DNA from: JANXQG01 sp963775975
Lineage (GTDB): Bacteria; Planctomycetota; Planctomycetia; Pirellulales; Thermoguttaceae
NCBI GenBank assembly: GCA_963775975.1
Contig: CAVZKX010000001.1
Location: forward strand, 1,674,001 to 1,738,000
Direction of reading: 5' to 3'
DNA length: 64,000 nt
Shown here: positions 17,924 to 28,319 of the stretch, piece by piece
How the letters are laid out: the number at the start of each line of letters is the position of its first letter
How positions within the stretch are numbered: the first letter of the stretch is position 1
Position numbers and translations under genes: made by a program
Notes under the pieces: model-generated
Seen by the model: only the letters and a program-made list of their open reading frames with translations
Databases searched by the model: none
What the model was told of the DNA's origin: nothing

Positions 17924-19192
17924 TCACCTCATTAGGGGAACCGCGTCTACGACCGTGCCCTCAGGCACGTCGTCGCCGGAATGCACCACAACGGTCTCGC
18001 CGGGCCGAAGTCCGCCGACCACTTCAATCTCGTCGCCGAAGTCGCGGCCTAGTTCCACATTGCGGTAGTGGATGGCATGCCGGTCGTCCAACACGCCCAC
18101 CCGCCGCGGGCCGTCGCGGACGACGATGGCCGCCGATGGAATTCGCACCGACGGGTTCACGCGGCGGAAGACGAACTTCACCATAAGGTACATGCCGGGC
18201 CGCAAAGCGTCGTTCGGGTTAGGGACCTGGACCTCGGTCAAGAGCGTGCGCGTGTTCGGTTCGAGGGCGTCGGCGGTGCGCGTCACCTTGCCGGCGAATT
18301 GTCGTGTGGGATCGTCGCGCTGATAGACGATTGCATCCTGCCCGACCTTGATCCCCGTGGCGAAGGACTGAGGCACGTTGACGAAGATACGGAGGACGTC
18401 GGTCCGCATAACATGGAACAGTTCCCTCGTCGTGCTGTTGGCCGATAACAAGTCGCCCGGATCGATGTTCCGCGCGGTGACGACGCCCTGGAAGGGGGCA
18501 ACAATCTTTTCGAACGATTGCAGGTCGGTGAGTTGCTGGACGGTGGCCTGATTGGTGCCAATGCTCGCCTCGGCGGCCGCCACACTCGCCTTGGAGGTGG
18601 CAAGCGCGGCCCGCTCTTGGTCGACATCCTGTTGCGACACCGCGCCGGGCGTCATGCGGTTCACCGCCAGCGAGCGGTCAAGGGTGACCTGGGCGAAAAC
18701 CTCGTTTGCCTGGTTCAAGCGGAGATTGGCTTGAGCCTGCACCAGATTCGCCTTTGCCTGGGCCAATTGATCGTCGAGGTCGGGGGCGGAAAGATCCGCC
18801 AGGAGTTGCCCGGCCTTGACGCGGTCGCCAATGTCCACCAGGCGCGTCTTGACGTAGCCGGTCGCCCGCGGATAAAGAGCGGCCTCCAGCAGCGGCAAGG
18901 CGGTGCCCGGCAGGACGCGCTCGTTGTCCGCCGGCGAGGCGCTGGCGACTGCTACTGTAACCAGCGGCGGCCGGCTCGCGACCGCCGACGCCTGAGCGGC
19001 CAGCGCCCGTTGTTGCCGCAGGCGCGACGTTGTTCCTGCAAACAAAACGACGGCGAGGGCGACGACGGCCAGGCCGCCAAGCGCGATCGTGCTTCGCCTG
19101 ATGCGCGACGGCGTCTGGTGCGCGACGGGCGGTGGGGTGGGAGCAAGCGGACGAATTGCCGTGGAAACCATATTTACTGGCATAGCGTTCAT
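17924..19192 (-). CDS. RND efflux periplasmic adaptor (HlyD/AcrA family)
   Basis: 422 residues. Membrane anchor (TIALGGLAVVALAVVLFAG), lipoyl-type halves around ALYPRATGYVKTRLVDIGDR with VKAGQLLADL, a long Ala/Gln-rich alpha-hairpin (DDQLAQAKANLVQAQANLRL), and the beta-barrel part with KVGQDAIVYQRDDP and VPNPNDALRPGMYLMVKF. It bridges the inner-membrane pump and an outer-membrane channel; no TolC-like gene is nearby. It overlaps the pump gene by 4 nt (ATGA), and lies after the pump, the reverse of the common adaptor-pump order. Confidence 0.93.
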   Translation of the reverse strand: MNAMPVNMVSTAIRPLAPTPPPVAHQTPSRIRRSTIALGGLAVVALAVVLFAGTTSRLRQQRALAAQASAVASRPPLVTVAVASASPADNERVLPGTALPLLEAALYPRATGYVKTRLVDIGDRVKAGQLLADLSAPDLDDQLAQAKANLVQAQANLRLNQANEVFAQVTLDRSLAVNRMTPGAVSQQDVDQERAALATSKASVAAAEASIGTNQATVQQLTDLQSFEKIVAPFQGVVTARNIDPGDLLSANSTTRELFHVMRTDVLRIFVNVPQSFATGIKVGQDAIVYQRDDPTRQFAGKVTRTADALEPNTRTLLTEVQVPNPNDALRPGMYLMVKFVFRRVNPSVRIPSAAIVVRDGPRRVGVLDDRHAIHYRNVELGRDFGDEIEVVGGLRPGETVVVHSGDDVPEGTVVDAVPLMR

Positions 19193-22100
19193 ATTTTGCC
19201 CTCCGGAAAGAAATTGCTCCTATCGGGATGTGCAAGACCGGCTGAGACGCTTTCGACCGGGGTCGGCGATTCGGATTCGCCGTCATCGGTCGGCTCCGCC
19301 TTCGGTGGCCGGCGGCGGAGCAGGCTGTACATCACCGGCACGAAGAACAGGGTGAAAACGGTGGCGACCAGCAGGCCGCCGATGACGGCCCGGCCGAGCG
19401 GGGCGTTCTGCTCGCCGCCTTCGCCCAGGCCCAGCGACATCGGCAGCATGCCGATGATCATCGCCAGCGCGGTCATCAGCACCGGCCGCAGCCGGGTCGC
19501 CCCGGCCGCCAGGGCGGCGCTGCGGGCGTCGTGCCCGTCGCGCCGCTGGTCGTTGGCGAAGGTGACCATCAGGATGCTGTTGGCCGTCGCCACGCCGATG
19601 CACATGATCGCCCCCATCAGGGCCGGCACGCTGATCGTCGTCTGCGTGCACGAACAGCATCCAGAGGATGCCGGCCAGCGCCCCGGGCAGGGCCGTCAGG
19701 ATGATGAACGGGTCGAGCCAGCACTGGAAGTTGACCACCATCAGGAAGTAGACCAGCAGCACGGCGAACACCAGCCCGGGGCCAGCCCGGCGAACGAGCT
19801 GTTCATGCTCTCGACCTGGCCGCGGATGACGATCGTGCTGCCCCGCGGCAGCTCCGGCCGGACCGCGTCGATGGCTTTCTGCACGTCCGGCCGCGCGCCG
19901 CCAGGTCGCCGCCCTGCACGTTGGCGTAGACGTCGAAGACCGGCTGCACGTTGTAGTGGTTGACGTTCGCCGGCGAGACGGTGCGGCGCAGGTCCACCAG
20001 GTTGCTCAGCAGCTGCGGCGGCGCCGGCGTGGTCACGCCGTCGAGCGTCTGCGTTCGGCGGCAGCCGCCGTCGTTTGGCCGTTGATGATCGGCGTGTTCA
20101 GCAGGGTGTCCACCGAGTGGATGCGATACTCCGGCGTCTGCACGGCCACGCGGTAGTTGACGCGGTTCGGTCGGGTTGACCCAGAAGTTCGGCGCCACCT
20201 GGCTCGTCGAGCTGAGCGACACCAGCACGCTGCCGGCCACGTCCTGCTGCGTCAGTCCCAGCTCCGACGCCATGATCCGGTCCACGTCCAGGCGCAGGTC
20301 CGGCCGGTCGGTGATCTGGTGGAGGTGGACGTCGGCGATGCCGGGAACCTTGGCGATCTCCCTGCGGAGCTTCTGGGCGACCGCGAGGTTGCCGGCCCGG
20401 TTGACGCCGACCACCTGCACGTCGATCGGGCGCGGGCAGGCCGAAGTTGAGGATCTGGCTGGTGATGTCGGCCGGCTGGAAGAAGAAGGTGCACTGCGGG
20501 AACCGCCGCGGCAGCTCGGTCCGCAGCCGGGCGACATAGTCCGCCGTCGGCCGGTGGTCCGGCTTGAGCGACGACGAGGATCTCGCCGTCGGCGTCGCTG
20601 ACCGTGCCGTTGTCGACGTAGGCCATGATCGTGAACGACTGCGTCAGCCCCATGTTGTCGAGGATCATCGCCCGCTCGCTGTCGGGCACGACCTCGCGGA
20701 TGACGTCCTCGACCTGGCCGAAGATCCGCTCCGTCTCCTCGATGCGCGTGCCGGCCGGCGCCCGGACGTGCAGCCGGAACTGGCCGGCGTCGACGGCGGG
20801 GAAGAAGTCTGGCCGATCCGCGGGAACAGCAGCCAGCGAGCCCAAGGCGAAGCCGAGCAGGCCGGCCACCGTCGCAAGCGCGATGATCCAGCGCCCAGCC
20901 GAGCAGCGCCTGGTAGGCCGAGCCGCAGCCGCTCGAACTGGCGGTTGAACGCCATGGTGGAACCGCCAGATCGGCCCGCCGCCGTGTCGATGCCTCGCCA
21001 TTGTGTCCTCCTGCGGCGTACAGGCTCGACTTCCGGCGGCAGCAGGTACAGCACCATCGTCGGCACCAGCGTGCGCGACAGGAGGTACGAGGCCAGCATG
21101 GCGAAGACGACCGCCAGCGCCAGCGGCGTGAACAGGTAGGCGGCCGGCCCGGTCAGGAACACCACCGGCACGAAGACGATGCAGATGGCCAGCGTCGAGA
21201 CGAACGCCGGCACGGCGATCTGGGCGGCCCCGTCGAGGATCGCCCGGCGGATCGGCTTCTTCATGGCCGATGTTGCGGTGGACGTTCTCGATCTCCACCG
21301 TGGCGTCGTCCACCAGGATGCCGACCGCCAGCGCCATGCCGCCCAGCGTCATCGTGTTGAGCGACTGGCCCAGCGCCCACAGGACGATGATCGAGGTGAG
21401 GATCGACAGCGGGATCGAGATGGCGACGATCAGCGTGCTCCGCCACGAGCCGAGGAACAGCAGGATCATCAGCGCGGTCAGCCCGGCGGCGATCGCCCCT
21501 TCCTTGAGCACGCCCTCGACGGCCGCCCGGACGAAGACCGACTGGTCGAAGAGCAGTTCCATCTTCAAGTTCCGGCGGGAGCTGCGCCTGGATGTCGCGG
21601 CAGGGCATCGCGGACCCGCTGGACCACGTCCAGCGTCGAAGCGCCCTTCGCCCTTGAGGATGGTCATGAGCACCGCCCGGCGGCCGTCGCGGCGGACGAC
21701 GTTGGTCTGCACCGCGTAGCCCATCGCGGACGTGGGCCACGTCCTTGACGTAGATCGGGACGCCGTTGACCGATCTTGACGGGGATGTCGTTGAACGCCG
21801 TCGATCAAGTCCGGGCTGCTGTTGAGCTTGACGTTGTACTCCGTGCTGCCGATCTTGGCCGTGCCGGCCGGGATGATCAGGTTCTGATTGCCGATGGCGG
21901 TGCTGACATCGCTGGGCGACAGGCCGCGGGCGTAGAGCTCGTCGAGGTCGAGATCGACCATGATCTGCCGCTGCTTGCCGCCCCAGGGCTGCGGCACCCG
22001 CGCGCCCTGCACGGTGCCCAGCTGCTGGATGATGAAGTTCGCGGCGTAGTCGAAAATCTGCTGTTCGGTCAGCGTGTCGCTGCTGACGGCGATCTGCAGC

Positions 22101-22518
22101 GATGGGCACGCTGGTCGCGCTGTAGCGGACGATGTACGGCGGCGTGATGCCCGGCGGCATGATCTTCAGCAGCGTCTGGCAGGTGGCCGTCACCTGCGCC
22201 TCGGCCTCGGCCATCTTGGCGCCGGGCTGAAAGTAGATGCGGATCACGCCGACGCCATCCAGCGACTGACTCTCGATGTGCTCGATGTCGTTGACCGACG
22301 CCGTCAGCACGCGCTCATTGATGAAGATGATGCGGCTCTCGATCTCGTCGGCCGGCATCCCGGTGTACTGCCAGACCACGCTGACGACCGGGATGTCGAT
22401 GTTCGGGAAAGATGTCCGTCGACATGCGGTAGATGCTCACCGCGCCGAAAACGGCGATCAACATGGCTGCCACCACGAAGGTGTAGGTGCGGCGCAATGC
22501 TAGGCGGACGATCCACAT
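19189..22518 (-). CDS. RND efflux pump permease (AcrB/MdtB family), multiply frameshifted
   Basis: Reassembled across frames this is a full-length RND transporter. It has N-terminal WIVRLALRRTYTFVVAAML, IYRMSTDIFP, VWQYTGMPADEIESRI and PWGGKQRQIMVDLDLDELYA, the first membrane block with LGGMALAVGILVDDATVEIE (the conserved D-D proton relay), MKKPIRRAILDG, a middle periplasmic part, and the last block ALAMIIGMLPMSLGLGEGGE. At least ten frame changes interrupt it. Those I resolved (near 22408, 22100, 21801, 21775, 21727) are each cured by removing one base. It expels drugs or lipophiles by proton antiport. Real decay cannot be excluded, but a preserved domain order argues for sequence error. Confidence 0.82.
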
Positions 22519-22545
22519 GGCTCGTTACCCTTCGGAGTTCTCGTT

Positions 22546-22905
22546 TCACTTGCCGGACATGAATCGTTGGAAGCGGGGCCAAACGCCATGCCGCTGATAG
22601 TTAAGGGCCATCAAACGCGCGGCTACCAAGTCTTCCGCGCGACGCTCCTCGTCGGTTGGCCGAGTTCGATGTTGGGCCGGACTGGCCGCCCAGCCTTTGC
22701 TCGCGTGGGCCGTGCGGGGCCACGGCGTCATGTCTCGCCGCTGCCGGTTGGCGAGTTCGGATTTGATGGCGTGCAGCAGGAATTCCCGCCGGGAAACTTC
22801 CGGATGTCGCTGGAAAAAATCCGCCAACCAAGCGGCGACGAGTTGCGGCGTCTCTTGGTCGGCTGCCGGAGTGCAAGGATCGTTTTCGTAACTTCGGGTC
22901 AACAT
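22546..22905 (-). CDS. Small soluble protein preceding the RND pump, unknown
   Basis: 119 residues from an ATG at 22905 behind AAAGGGA. No signal peptide or membrane segment. The first half (TPQLVAAWLADFFQRHPEVS followed by RREFLLHAIKSELANRQRR) is helical; the second half is Arg-rich and ends in HGVWPRFQRFMSGK. It lies 27 nt before the pump start, so it is likely co-transcribed. It may be a local regulator, but no DNA-binding motif is clear. Confidence 0.6.
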   Translation of the reverse strand: MLTRSYENDPCTPAADQETPQLVAAWLADFFQRHPEVSRREFLLHAIKSELANRQRRDMTPWPRTAHASKGWAASPAQHRTRPTDEERRAEDLVAARLMALNYQRHGVWPRFQRFMSGK

Positions 22906-23091
22906 TTTCGAGGTCCCTTTCCAAATGGATTCGCTAAGGCTGCCCTTCCCCGGAAGCAATCGCCGTTCCGTTTAAGGCTGCACCGACACTGAGGCCTGAT
23001 TCATCGAGCCAGCGGTTGTAGAGGTCGGCGGCCTTGTCGAGAGATGGCACTTTTCTAGCCGCTCAGACACCTTTCGTGCCATGCGTCAACG

Positions 23092-24540
23092 TCAGTTCTC
23101 AATTTCGTCGTCGGCTTCTACCGACTGCGCAATTCGCAGGCCCAGATCGCGCAGTCTTTGCCGCAGCGTTTTTCGCGCGACTCCCAGCAACCGCGCAGCC
23201 TGATATTGGTTGCCGCCGGTGTATTGCAGAATACGAGAGAGCAACACGCGGTCAACTTGGCGGTGCGTCTCGGCGTATATATCCTGAGCGTCCGGCCCAA
23301 GCTGCTGGCGAATGATCGCCTCAAGGTCGAAGGTGGTGTCCACGGCCGCCGTTGCGGACGAATCGTCGAGTGTGCCGGCAAGGTCCGGCAAGAAAGCCGG
23401 CACCAGGAGGGAACCGCTCGCCCGCAGCAACGCCTGTTTGAGGACGCTTTGCAACTCGCGGACGTTGCCCGGCCACGGATAGCCGCCGAGTTTTTCGAGC
23501 GTCTCGGGGGCGGCGTCCTGCACTTCGCGCCCCAGCTCGCGGCTGAAGCGCCGCAAGTAGTGCTGCACCAAGAGCGGCAGATCGCCGCTGCGCTCGCGCA
23601 GCGGAGGCAGATGAATCGTAAAGACGCCCAACCGATAATAGAGGTCGGGCCGAAACTTTCCTTCTTCTGACCAGGTTTTCAAGTCGCGATGTGTGGCGGT
23701 GATTATCCGCACGTCGGTCCGCACGGTCTCGTTGCCGCCGACGCGTTCGAACGCCTGTTCCTGCAACAGGCGCAAAAGCTTGCCCTGAAGCGCCGGCGGC
23801 ATATCGCCAATCTCGTCAAGAAATAGCGTGCCGCCGTTGCATTGCTCGAACTTTCCGATGCGGCGGCGGTCAGCGCCGGTGAATGCGCCTTTCTCGTGGC
23901 CGAAAAACTCGCTTTCCAACAGGTTCTCGGGAATCGCGGCACAATTCAGCGCCAGAAACGGCGCCTTCGCTCGCGGACCATGTTGGTAAATCGCCCGTGC
24001 GATCAACTCCTTTCCCGTGCCGCTTTCGCCGGTGATCAGGACGGGCACGTTCTGGGCCGCGACGCGGCCGATGGCTTTGTAGACCTCGCGCATGGCGGGA
24101 CACGATCCGACGATCATCCCATCCGCATCGGCGTTCGGCGTTTCCTCCGCGAGGACCGCCGGCTCGCGCATTCGCCGGGCCACGTCGAGCGCTTCCTCAA
24201 CCACTTGCCGCAACTGGCGCAAGTCCAATGGTTTGAACAGGTAGTCGTAGGCCCCCTGCTTCATCGCCTCGATGGCCATGTCGGCCGTCTTGGCTAAGGT
24301 GACAAAAATCACGGGTATCCGCCCATCCATCTCCCGAATTTGCCGGTGAACATCCAGCCCGGACTGGTCGGGCAGGCGGAGGTCAAGGAGAATAACGTCG
24401 GGCGGCGCGACTCGCACGCGTGCGATCCCGTCGCCGCCCGTCGCAGCCACGTCGACACGATAGCCGGGCTCGGGGAACGATTGACTTATTTGGTCGGCAA
24501 TCAGGTCCGGATCGTCGTCGATGAGCAGCAAGCGCGGCAT
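23092..24540 (-). CDS. Sigma-54-dependent response regulator (NtrC family)
   Basis: 482 residues. Receiver domain at 1-120 (LLIDDDPDLI acidic pocket, DVILLDLRLPDQSG phospho-Asp, KPLDLRQL with the conserved Lys). AAA+ domain with ITGESGTGKELIARAI, GAFTGA and FLDEIGDMP. C-terminal Fis HTH (YQAARLLGVARKTLRQRLRD). Phosphorylation should unlock sigma-54 activation. It is divergent from the hybrid kinase at 24642, its likely partner, and upstream in the same direction of the RND operon, its likely target. Confidence 0.94.
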   Translation of the reverse strand: MPRLLLIDDDPDLIADQISQSFPEPGYRVDVAATGGDGIARVRVAPPDVILLDLRLPDQSGLDVHRQIREMDGRIPVIFVTLAKTADMAIEAMKQGAYDYLFKPLDLRQLRQVVEEALDVARRMREPAVLAEETPNADADGMIVGSCPAMREVYKAIGRVAAQNVPVLITGESGTGKELIARAIYQHGPRAKAPFLALNCAAIPENLLESEFFGHEKGAFTGADRRRIGKFEQCNGGTLFLDEIGDMPPALQGKLLRLLQEQAFERVGGNETVRTDVRIITATHRDLKTWSEEGKFRPDLYYRLGVFTIHLPPLRERSGDLPLLVQHYLRRFSRELGREVQDAAPETLEKLGGYPWPGNVRELQSVLKQALLRASGSLLVPAFLPDLAGTLDDSSATAAVDTTFDLEAIIRQQLGPDAQDIYAETHRQVDRVLLSRILQYTGGNQYQAARLLGVARKTLRQRLRDLGLRIAQSVEADDEIEN

Positions 24541-24641
24541 TGGTAAGGGTCCCCATTTAGTCTGAGGTTATTGCGACGGTATAGAATTGTCGCGGTGGCG
24601 GGTCGATCTGTCCAGCCGGCAAAGCAGGCCCGGAGATCTCT

Positions 24642-26905
24642 ATGAGCGATACATCCCGCAAGCAACTGATCGCCTACGGCGTGGCCGTGCTCGCCACTGG
24701 CCTCTCGGTGGTGCTGCGCGGGCCGCTGGAATCGTTTCTCGGCCACGACAAGCCGCTGATGACCTTCGTCCCGGCGGTCATCCTCAGCGCCTATCTGGGC
24801 GGCTGGGGGCCGGGACTCACGGCGACACTGCTCAGTGTCGCGGCCGCCGATTATTTGTTCATCGCGCCCCTCCACTCGTTTGCGGCCAAGTCTCCTGCTG
24901 AGATTTACGGCATGGTGTTGTTCGTGCTGACCGGCGGATTCATCAGCGCGGTGACTGAAGCCTTGCACCGGTCTCGTTTGCGCGAAACCGAGAAGCGCTG
25001 GCGGAGCCTGACGGAGGCCCTGCCGCAGCTTGTTTGGTCCGCAACGCCCGACGGCGCGTGCGACTATTTCAGCAGCCAATGGACGAAGCACACCGGCGTT
25101 GCGGAGGCGAATCTGCTGCGCTGGAGCTGGATGGAATCGCTGCACCCCGACGATCGCGAGCCGACGCGGATCTTTTGGCTGAAGGCGGTGAATGGCTCCC
25201 GTACCTACGACGTGGAATACCGCATCCGCCGCCACGACGGAGAATATCGCTGGTTCAAGACGCGCGGAACACCGATCCGCGACGCGAGCGGCAACATCAT
25301 CAAATGGTTTGGGACATGCACGGAAATCACCGAGCTGCGGCAGGCAAAAGAGGCGGCCGAAGCGGCCAACCGCGCCAAGGACGAGTTCCTGGCCAACGTC
25401 AGCCACGAGATTCGCACGCCCATGAACGCCATCCTCGGCATGACGGAACTCGCCCTGGACACGGAACTGACCGAGAACCAGCGACAATGCCTGAAGACCG
25501 TCAAGTCCGCTGCTGACAACCTGCTGAGCATCATCAACGACCTGCTCGATTTCGCCAAGATCGAGGCCGGAAAACTGGCGTTGGACCGCGCCGAGTTCTC
25601 CCTCCGCGCAGCCGTCGGCGACACGCTGGGGGCATTGTCTCTGCGGGCATTCAAGAAGGGGGCTGGAATTGATTTACCAGGTTCATCCGGACGTGCCCGA
25701 CGCCCTGATTGGCGACGCGGGAAGACTGCGGCAGGTCCTGCTGAACCTGGTGAGCAACGCCATCAAGTTCACCCACGAGGGCGAGGTGGAGGTGCGCGTG
25801 GAACTTGCCGGCTGGGAGGACGGAAGTCAGAGGTCGGAGGTCGGCCTCCGTTTCCTCGTGCGAGACACCGGTATCGGCATCCCGCGCGACAAGCAGGATC
25901 GCATTTTCCGGGCGTTCGAACAGGAGGACACCTCGACGACGCGAAAGTACGGCGGGACGGGATTGGGCTTGACGATTGCCGCGCGGCTGACGGCGCTGTT
26001 GGGCGGGGAAATCAAAGTGCAAAGCGAGCCCGGCCGCGGCAGCACCTTCACCTTCACGGCGCGCTTCGACCGGCAGCCTCATCCGGCCGAGCAAAGCTTT
26101 TCCGCCGCCCGTCGTCCTTCGCGACATGCCAATGCCGATCGTCAATGACAACCGCAAGCTGCGGATCCTCGTGGCGGAAGACAACGAGTTCAACTCGCAG
26201 CATTTCGAGCAACTGCTTGTCCGCCGCGGCCATCAGGTGCGGCTGGCAAATGATGGTCTGGAGGCCCTTTCCATCTCTGCCGAGGAGGAGTTCGATATTC
26301 TGCTTCTTGACGTCCACATGCCGGTTTTGGATGGCTTTCAGGTTGCCAAGGCTATTCGCCAGCGCGAGTCCCGGACCTCCGGGACGGGCGGTCACCTGCC
26401 GATTATCGCCTTGACGGCCCGATCGCGGAAGGAGGATCGCGAGCAATGCCTGGCGGCCGGCATGGACGACTTTCTGGCCAAGCCTGTCCAGGCGGTCGAC
26501 CTGTGGGCGGCGATCGAGCGGAACGTTGCCCCGGCGCCGTCGGACGAACGGGCGAAGACGGGTTTGCTCGACCGGCAGGTGATTTTTGCCGCATGTGGCG
26601 GCGATGCGGCCATCCTGGAGAAGATTTCGCAGACGTTCCGCGCTCGGCTGCCCGGTCATATTGAAGCAATGCAAGACGCCGTTCGCGAGGGTGACGCATC
26701 GCGCCTGCGCGAGGCGGCCCATAAGCTCTGCGGAATGGTGTCGGCCTTTTCCAGCAAGGCCGGCCGATTGGCATCGGAGTTGGAAGACCGCGCGGCGCTA
26801 GGACAACTGGATTCGTGTCGTAATCTCGCCGAACAACTCGCGGCAATGGCTGGCGAAATCGTGCCGCTTGTAGAAAAACTGTCCTTCGATGATTTGCGCG
26901 ATTGA
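24642..26905 (+). CDS. Hybrid sensor histidine kinase (DUF4118-PAS-HisKA-HATPase-REC-Hpt), two frameshifts
   Basis: Read through two one-base insertions this is one protein of about 750 residues. It has a DUF4118-type membrane sensor (KdpD-like; three or four helices, LMTFVPAVILSAYLGGWGPG), a PAS domain (LPQLVWSATPDGACDYFSSQ), HisKA with FLANVSHEIRTPMNAILGM, HATPase with VSNAIKFTHEGE, DTGIGIP and GGTGLGLTI, a receiver (RILVAEDNEFN, LLLDVHMPVLDG) and a C-terminal Hpt with REAAHKLCGM. The breaks are a GGGGG at 25658-25662 and a TTTT at 26098-26101; dropping one base in each gives KKGLELIYQVHP and EQSFPPPVVLRDMPMPIV. Likely signals to the divergent NtrC-type regulator. Confidence 0.9.
25825..25844 (+). 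repeat. Heptad repeat inside the kinase gene
   Basis: agtcagaggtcggaggtcgg, tandem variants of a GAGGTCR heptamer, inserted in a loop of the HATPase domain (encodes SQRSEVG). The same motif recurs at 35698-35765 in another coding sequence. Confidence 0.6.
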
Positions 26906-26990
26906 TTTTGTGCAAATCGAGCGGCGGTCGCGGCGCAAAGGGAACAAACGTCTCCGGTTGGGGAGAAGTTTACCACCCTTTCCGCGAGCC

Positions 26991-27089
26991 TGTAGGGTCG
27001 GACCAGCAAGTGTCAAACGAGCGCCGGCCCACCGGAATCCGCGATTGGTGGGCTGGCGCTCGCTCGAAGCGATCTTGTCCCACCCTACA
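26991..27089. repeat. Dispersed inverted repeat, TAGGGT family, copy 1
   Basis: Outer arms tgtagggt / accctaca (26991-26998, 27082-27089) and inner arms CGAGCGCCGGCCCACC / GGTGGGCTGGCGCTCG (27018-27033, 27047-27062) form a long imperfect hairpin. A related copy with the same outer sequence and a GTGGGTC core is at 56551-56633. It looks like a non-autonomous, MITE- or REP-like element. Confidence 0.65.
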
Positions 27090-27108
27090 CGGGATTTTCA
27101 GCCGATTC

Positions 27109-27126
27109 GGCACGCAGGCTGCATTG
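27109..27126 (+). promoter_or_regulatory. Candidate sigma-54 promoter for the aldo/keto reductase
   Basis: CGGCACGCAGGCTGCAT, with GG at 27111-27112 and GC at 27123-27124, two mismatches to TGGCACG-N4-TTGCA. The ATG is 80 nt downstream. Confidence 0.5.
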
Positions 27127-27205
27127 CTACCTCAGCCAGAAGGGCGCATGTCCGCATGCCGTGCCAAACGAAACATCATCAACACGTGAATGAGGTGAAA
27201 GAGCC

Positions 27206-28162
27206 ATGAATATCAAACAATTAGGAAACTCCGATTTGTTCATTACCCCGATCGGTTTCGGCGCTTGGGCCATTGGCGGCTCGGGTTGGGAATTCGCCTG
27301 GGGATCGCAAGACGATCGCGACTCCATCGCCGCCATCCACGAGGCGTTGGACGCGGGCGTCAACTGGATCGACAACGGTCTCGGCCACTCCGAGGAGGTC
27401 GTCGCACGTGCCCTCGAAGGCGTCCATAAACGGCCTTATGTCTTCACCAAGTGCAGCCTGGTCTGGAACGAGCACCGCGAAATCGGCCACAGCCTTAAGG
27501 CCGCGTCGATCCGCCGCGAGTGCGAGGCCAGCCTTCGTCGGCTGCGCGTAGAAACCATCGACCTGTATCAAGTCCACTGGCCCGATCCCGATGACGACAT
27601 CGAAGAGGGCTGGGCGACGTTGGCTGCGCTGAAGCAGGAGGGCAAGGTTCGTTACATCGGCGTATCGAACTTCAATGTTTCCCAGATGCAGCGGGCGGCG
27701 GAGATCGCCCCGATCACCTCGCTTCAGCCGCGATACTCGCTCCTGCACCGCGAGGTCGAAGAAGAAGTTTTGCCGTATGCCGCCGAGCACAATATCGGCG
27801 TAATCGCTTATTCGCCGATGGCCTCCGGGCTGCTGACGGGCACCATGACCCGCGAGCGGATCGACCGCTTGCCCGAGGACGACTGGCGGAAGCATCATCC
27901 CGATTACCAAGAACCCCGCCTCTCCCACAACCTTCAGTTGGTGAGCCTGCTGCGGACGATCGGCAAGCGGCAGGGCTATACGCCGGCTGAAGTCGCGGTT
28001 GCCTGGGTGCTGCGCAATCGCGCGGTAACCGGAGCAATCGTCGGCGCGCGTCGGCCTGGACAGGTGCGGGGCGTAGCCGGGGCTGCCGATTTGCGGCTCA
28101 GCCCGCGCGACGCGGCCGAACTAGAAACTTTCTTGATGAAGGAGGAGGCCATGACGGCGTAA
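27206..28162 (+). CDS. Aldo/keto reductase with the catalytic-Tyr segment missing
   Basis: 318 residues of the YajO/general-stress AKR type: N-terminal LGNSDLFITPIGFGAWAIGG, tetrad Asp in GVNWID, Lys in YVFTKCSLVW, His in YQVHWPDPDDD, C-terminal GAIVGARRPGQV NADP site. Family members read WIDTAAVYG-GHSEE at the active site. Here it is WIDNGLGHSEE: an in-frame loss of about 12 bases removes four residues and turns the catalytic Tyr codon into Asn. The enzyme should therefore lack normal reductase activity, or the deletion is an assembly fault. Candidate sigma-54 promoter upstream. Confidence 0.9.
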   Translation: MNIKQLGNSDLFITPIGFGAWAIGGSGWEFAWGSQDDRDSIAAIHEALDAGVNWIDNGLGHSEEVVARALEGVHKRPYVFTKCSLVWNEHREIGHSLKAASIRRECEASLRRLRVETIDLYQVHWPDPDDDIEEGWATLAALKQEGKVRYIGVSNFNVSQMQRAAEIAPITSLQPRYSLLHREVEEEVLPYAAEHNIGVIAYSPMASGLLTGTMTRERIDRLPEDDWRKHHPDYQEPRLSHNLQLVSLLRTIGKRQGYTPAEVAVAWVLRNRAVTGAIVGARRPGQVRGVAGAADLRLSPRDAAELETFLMKEEAMTA

Positions 28163-28178
28163 GCCGAACGTGACAACA

Positions 28179-28268
28179 ATGAACACATCAAGAGCCAGAT
28201 TGAAAGTCGGATTCGTCGGACTCGGGCACATGGGCTGCGCAATGGCCGTACGCTTGCTCGAAGCCTGA
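28179..28268 (+). pseudogene. NAD-binding hydroxyacid dehydrogenase relic (6PGDH/HIBADH type)
   Basis: A 29-codon frame directly after the aldo/keto reductase encodes KVGFVGLGHMGCAMAVRLLEA and stops. This is the Rossmann GxGxMG start of 3-hydroxyisobutyrate/6-phosphogluconate dehydrogenases. No continuation exists in any frame before the convergent efflux gene, so most of the gene is deleted. Confidence 0.7.
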
Positions 28269-28319
28269 GCGGCTGGGCCTTGTCCGGCGTACGATTGTGA
28301 TGCCGCTTTCGGTTGCAGT

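Larger units (their letters stand above)
26906..27205. other. Intergenic region with inverted repeat and sigma-54-like promoter
   Basis: 300 bases between the kinase and the aldo/keto reductase. It holds the inverted repeat at 26991-27089 and the sigma-54-like site at 27109-27126; nothing else is evident. Confidence 0.5.

Noticed and set aside
17479..18186. A plus-strand frame upstream of and opposite the RND adaptor
   Set aside because: Half lies antisense to the adaptor's 3' end; sequence is low-complexity Arg/Pro/Ser with no similarity.
23055..23085. Sigma-54 promoter for the RND operon (TGGCACGAAAGGTGTC, minus strand)
   Set aside because: The -24 half is perfect, but the -12 element is GT instead of GC, which normally abolishes activity. 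It would need experimental mapping.
24501..25487. A 328-codon minus-strand frame opposite the hybrid kinase
   Set aside because: Antisense shadow of the DUF4118/PAS region; no ribosome site and no domain.
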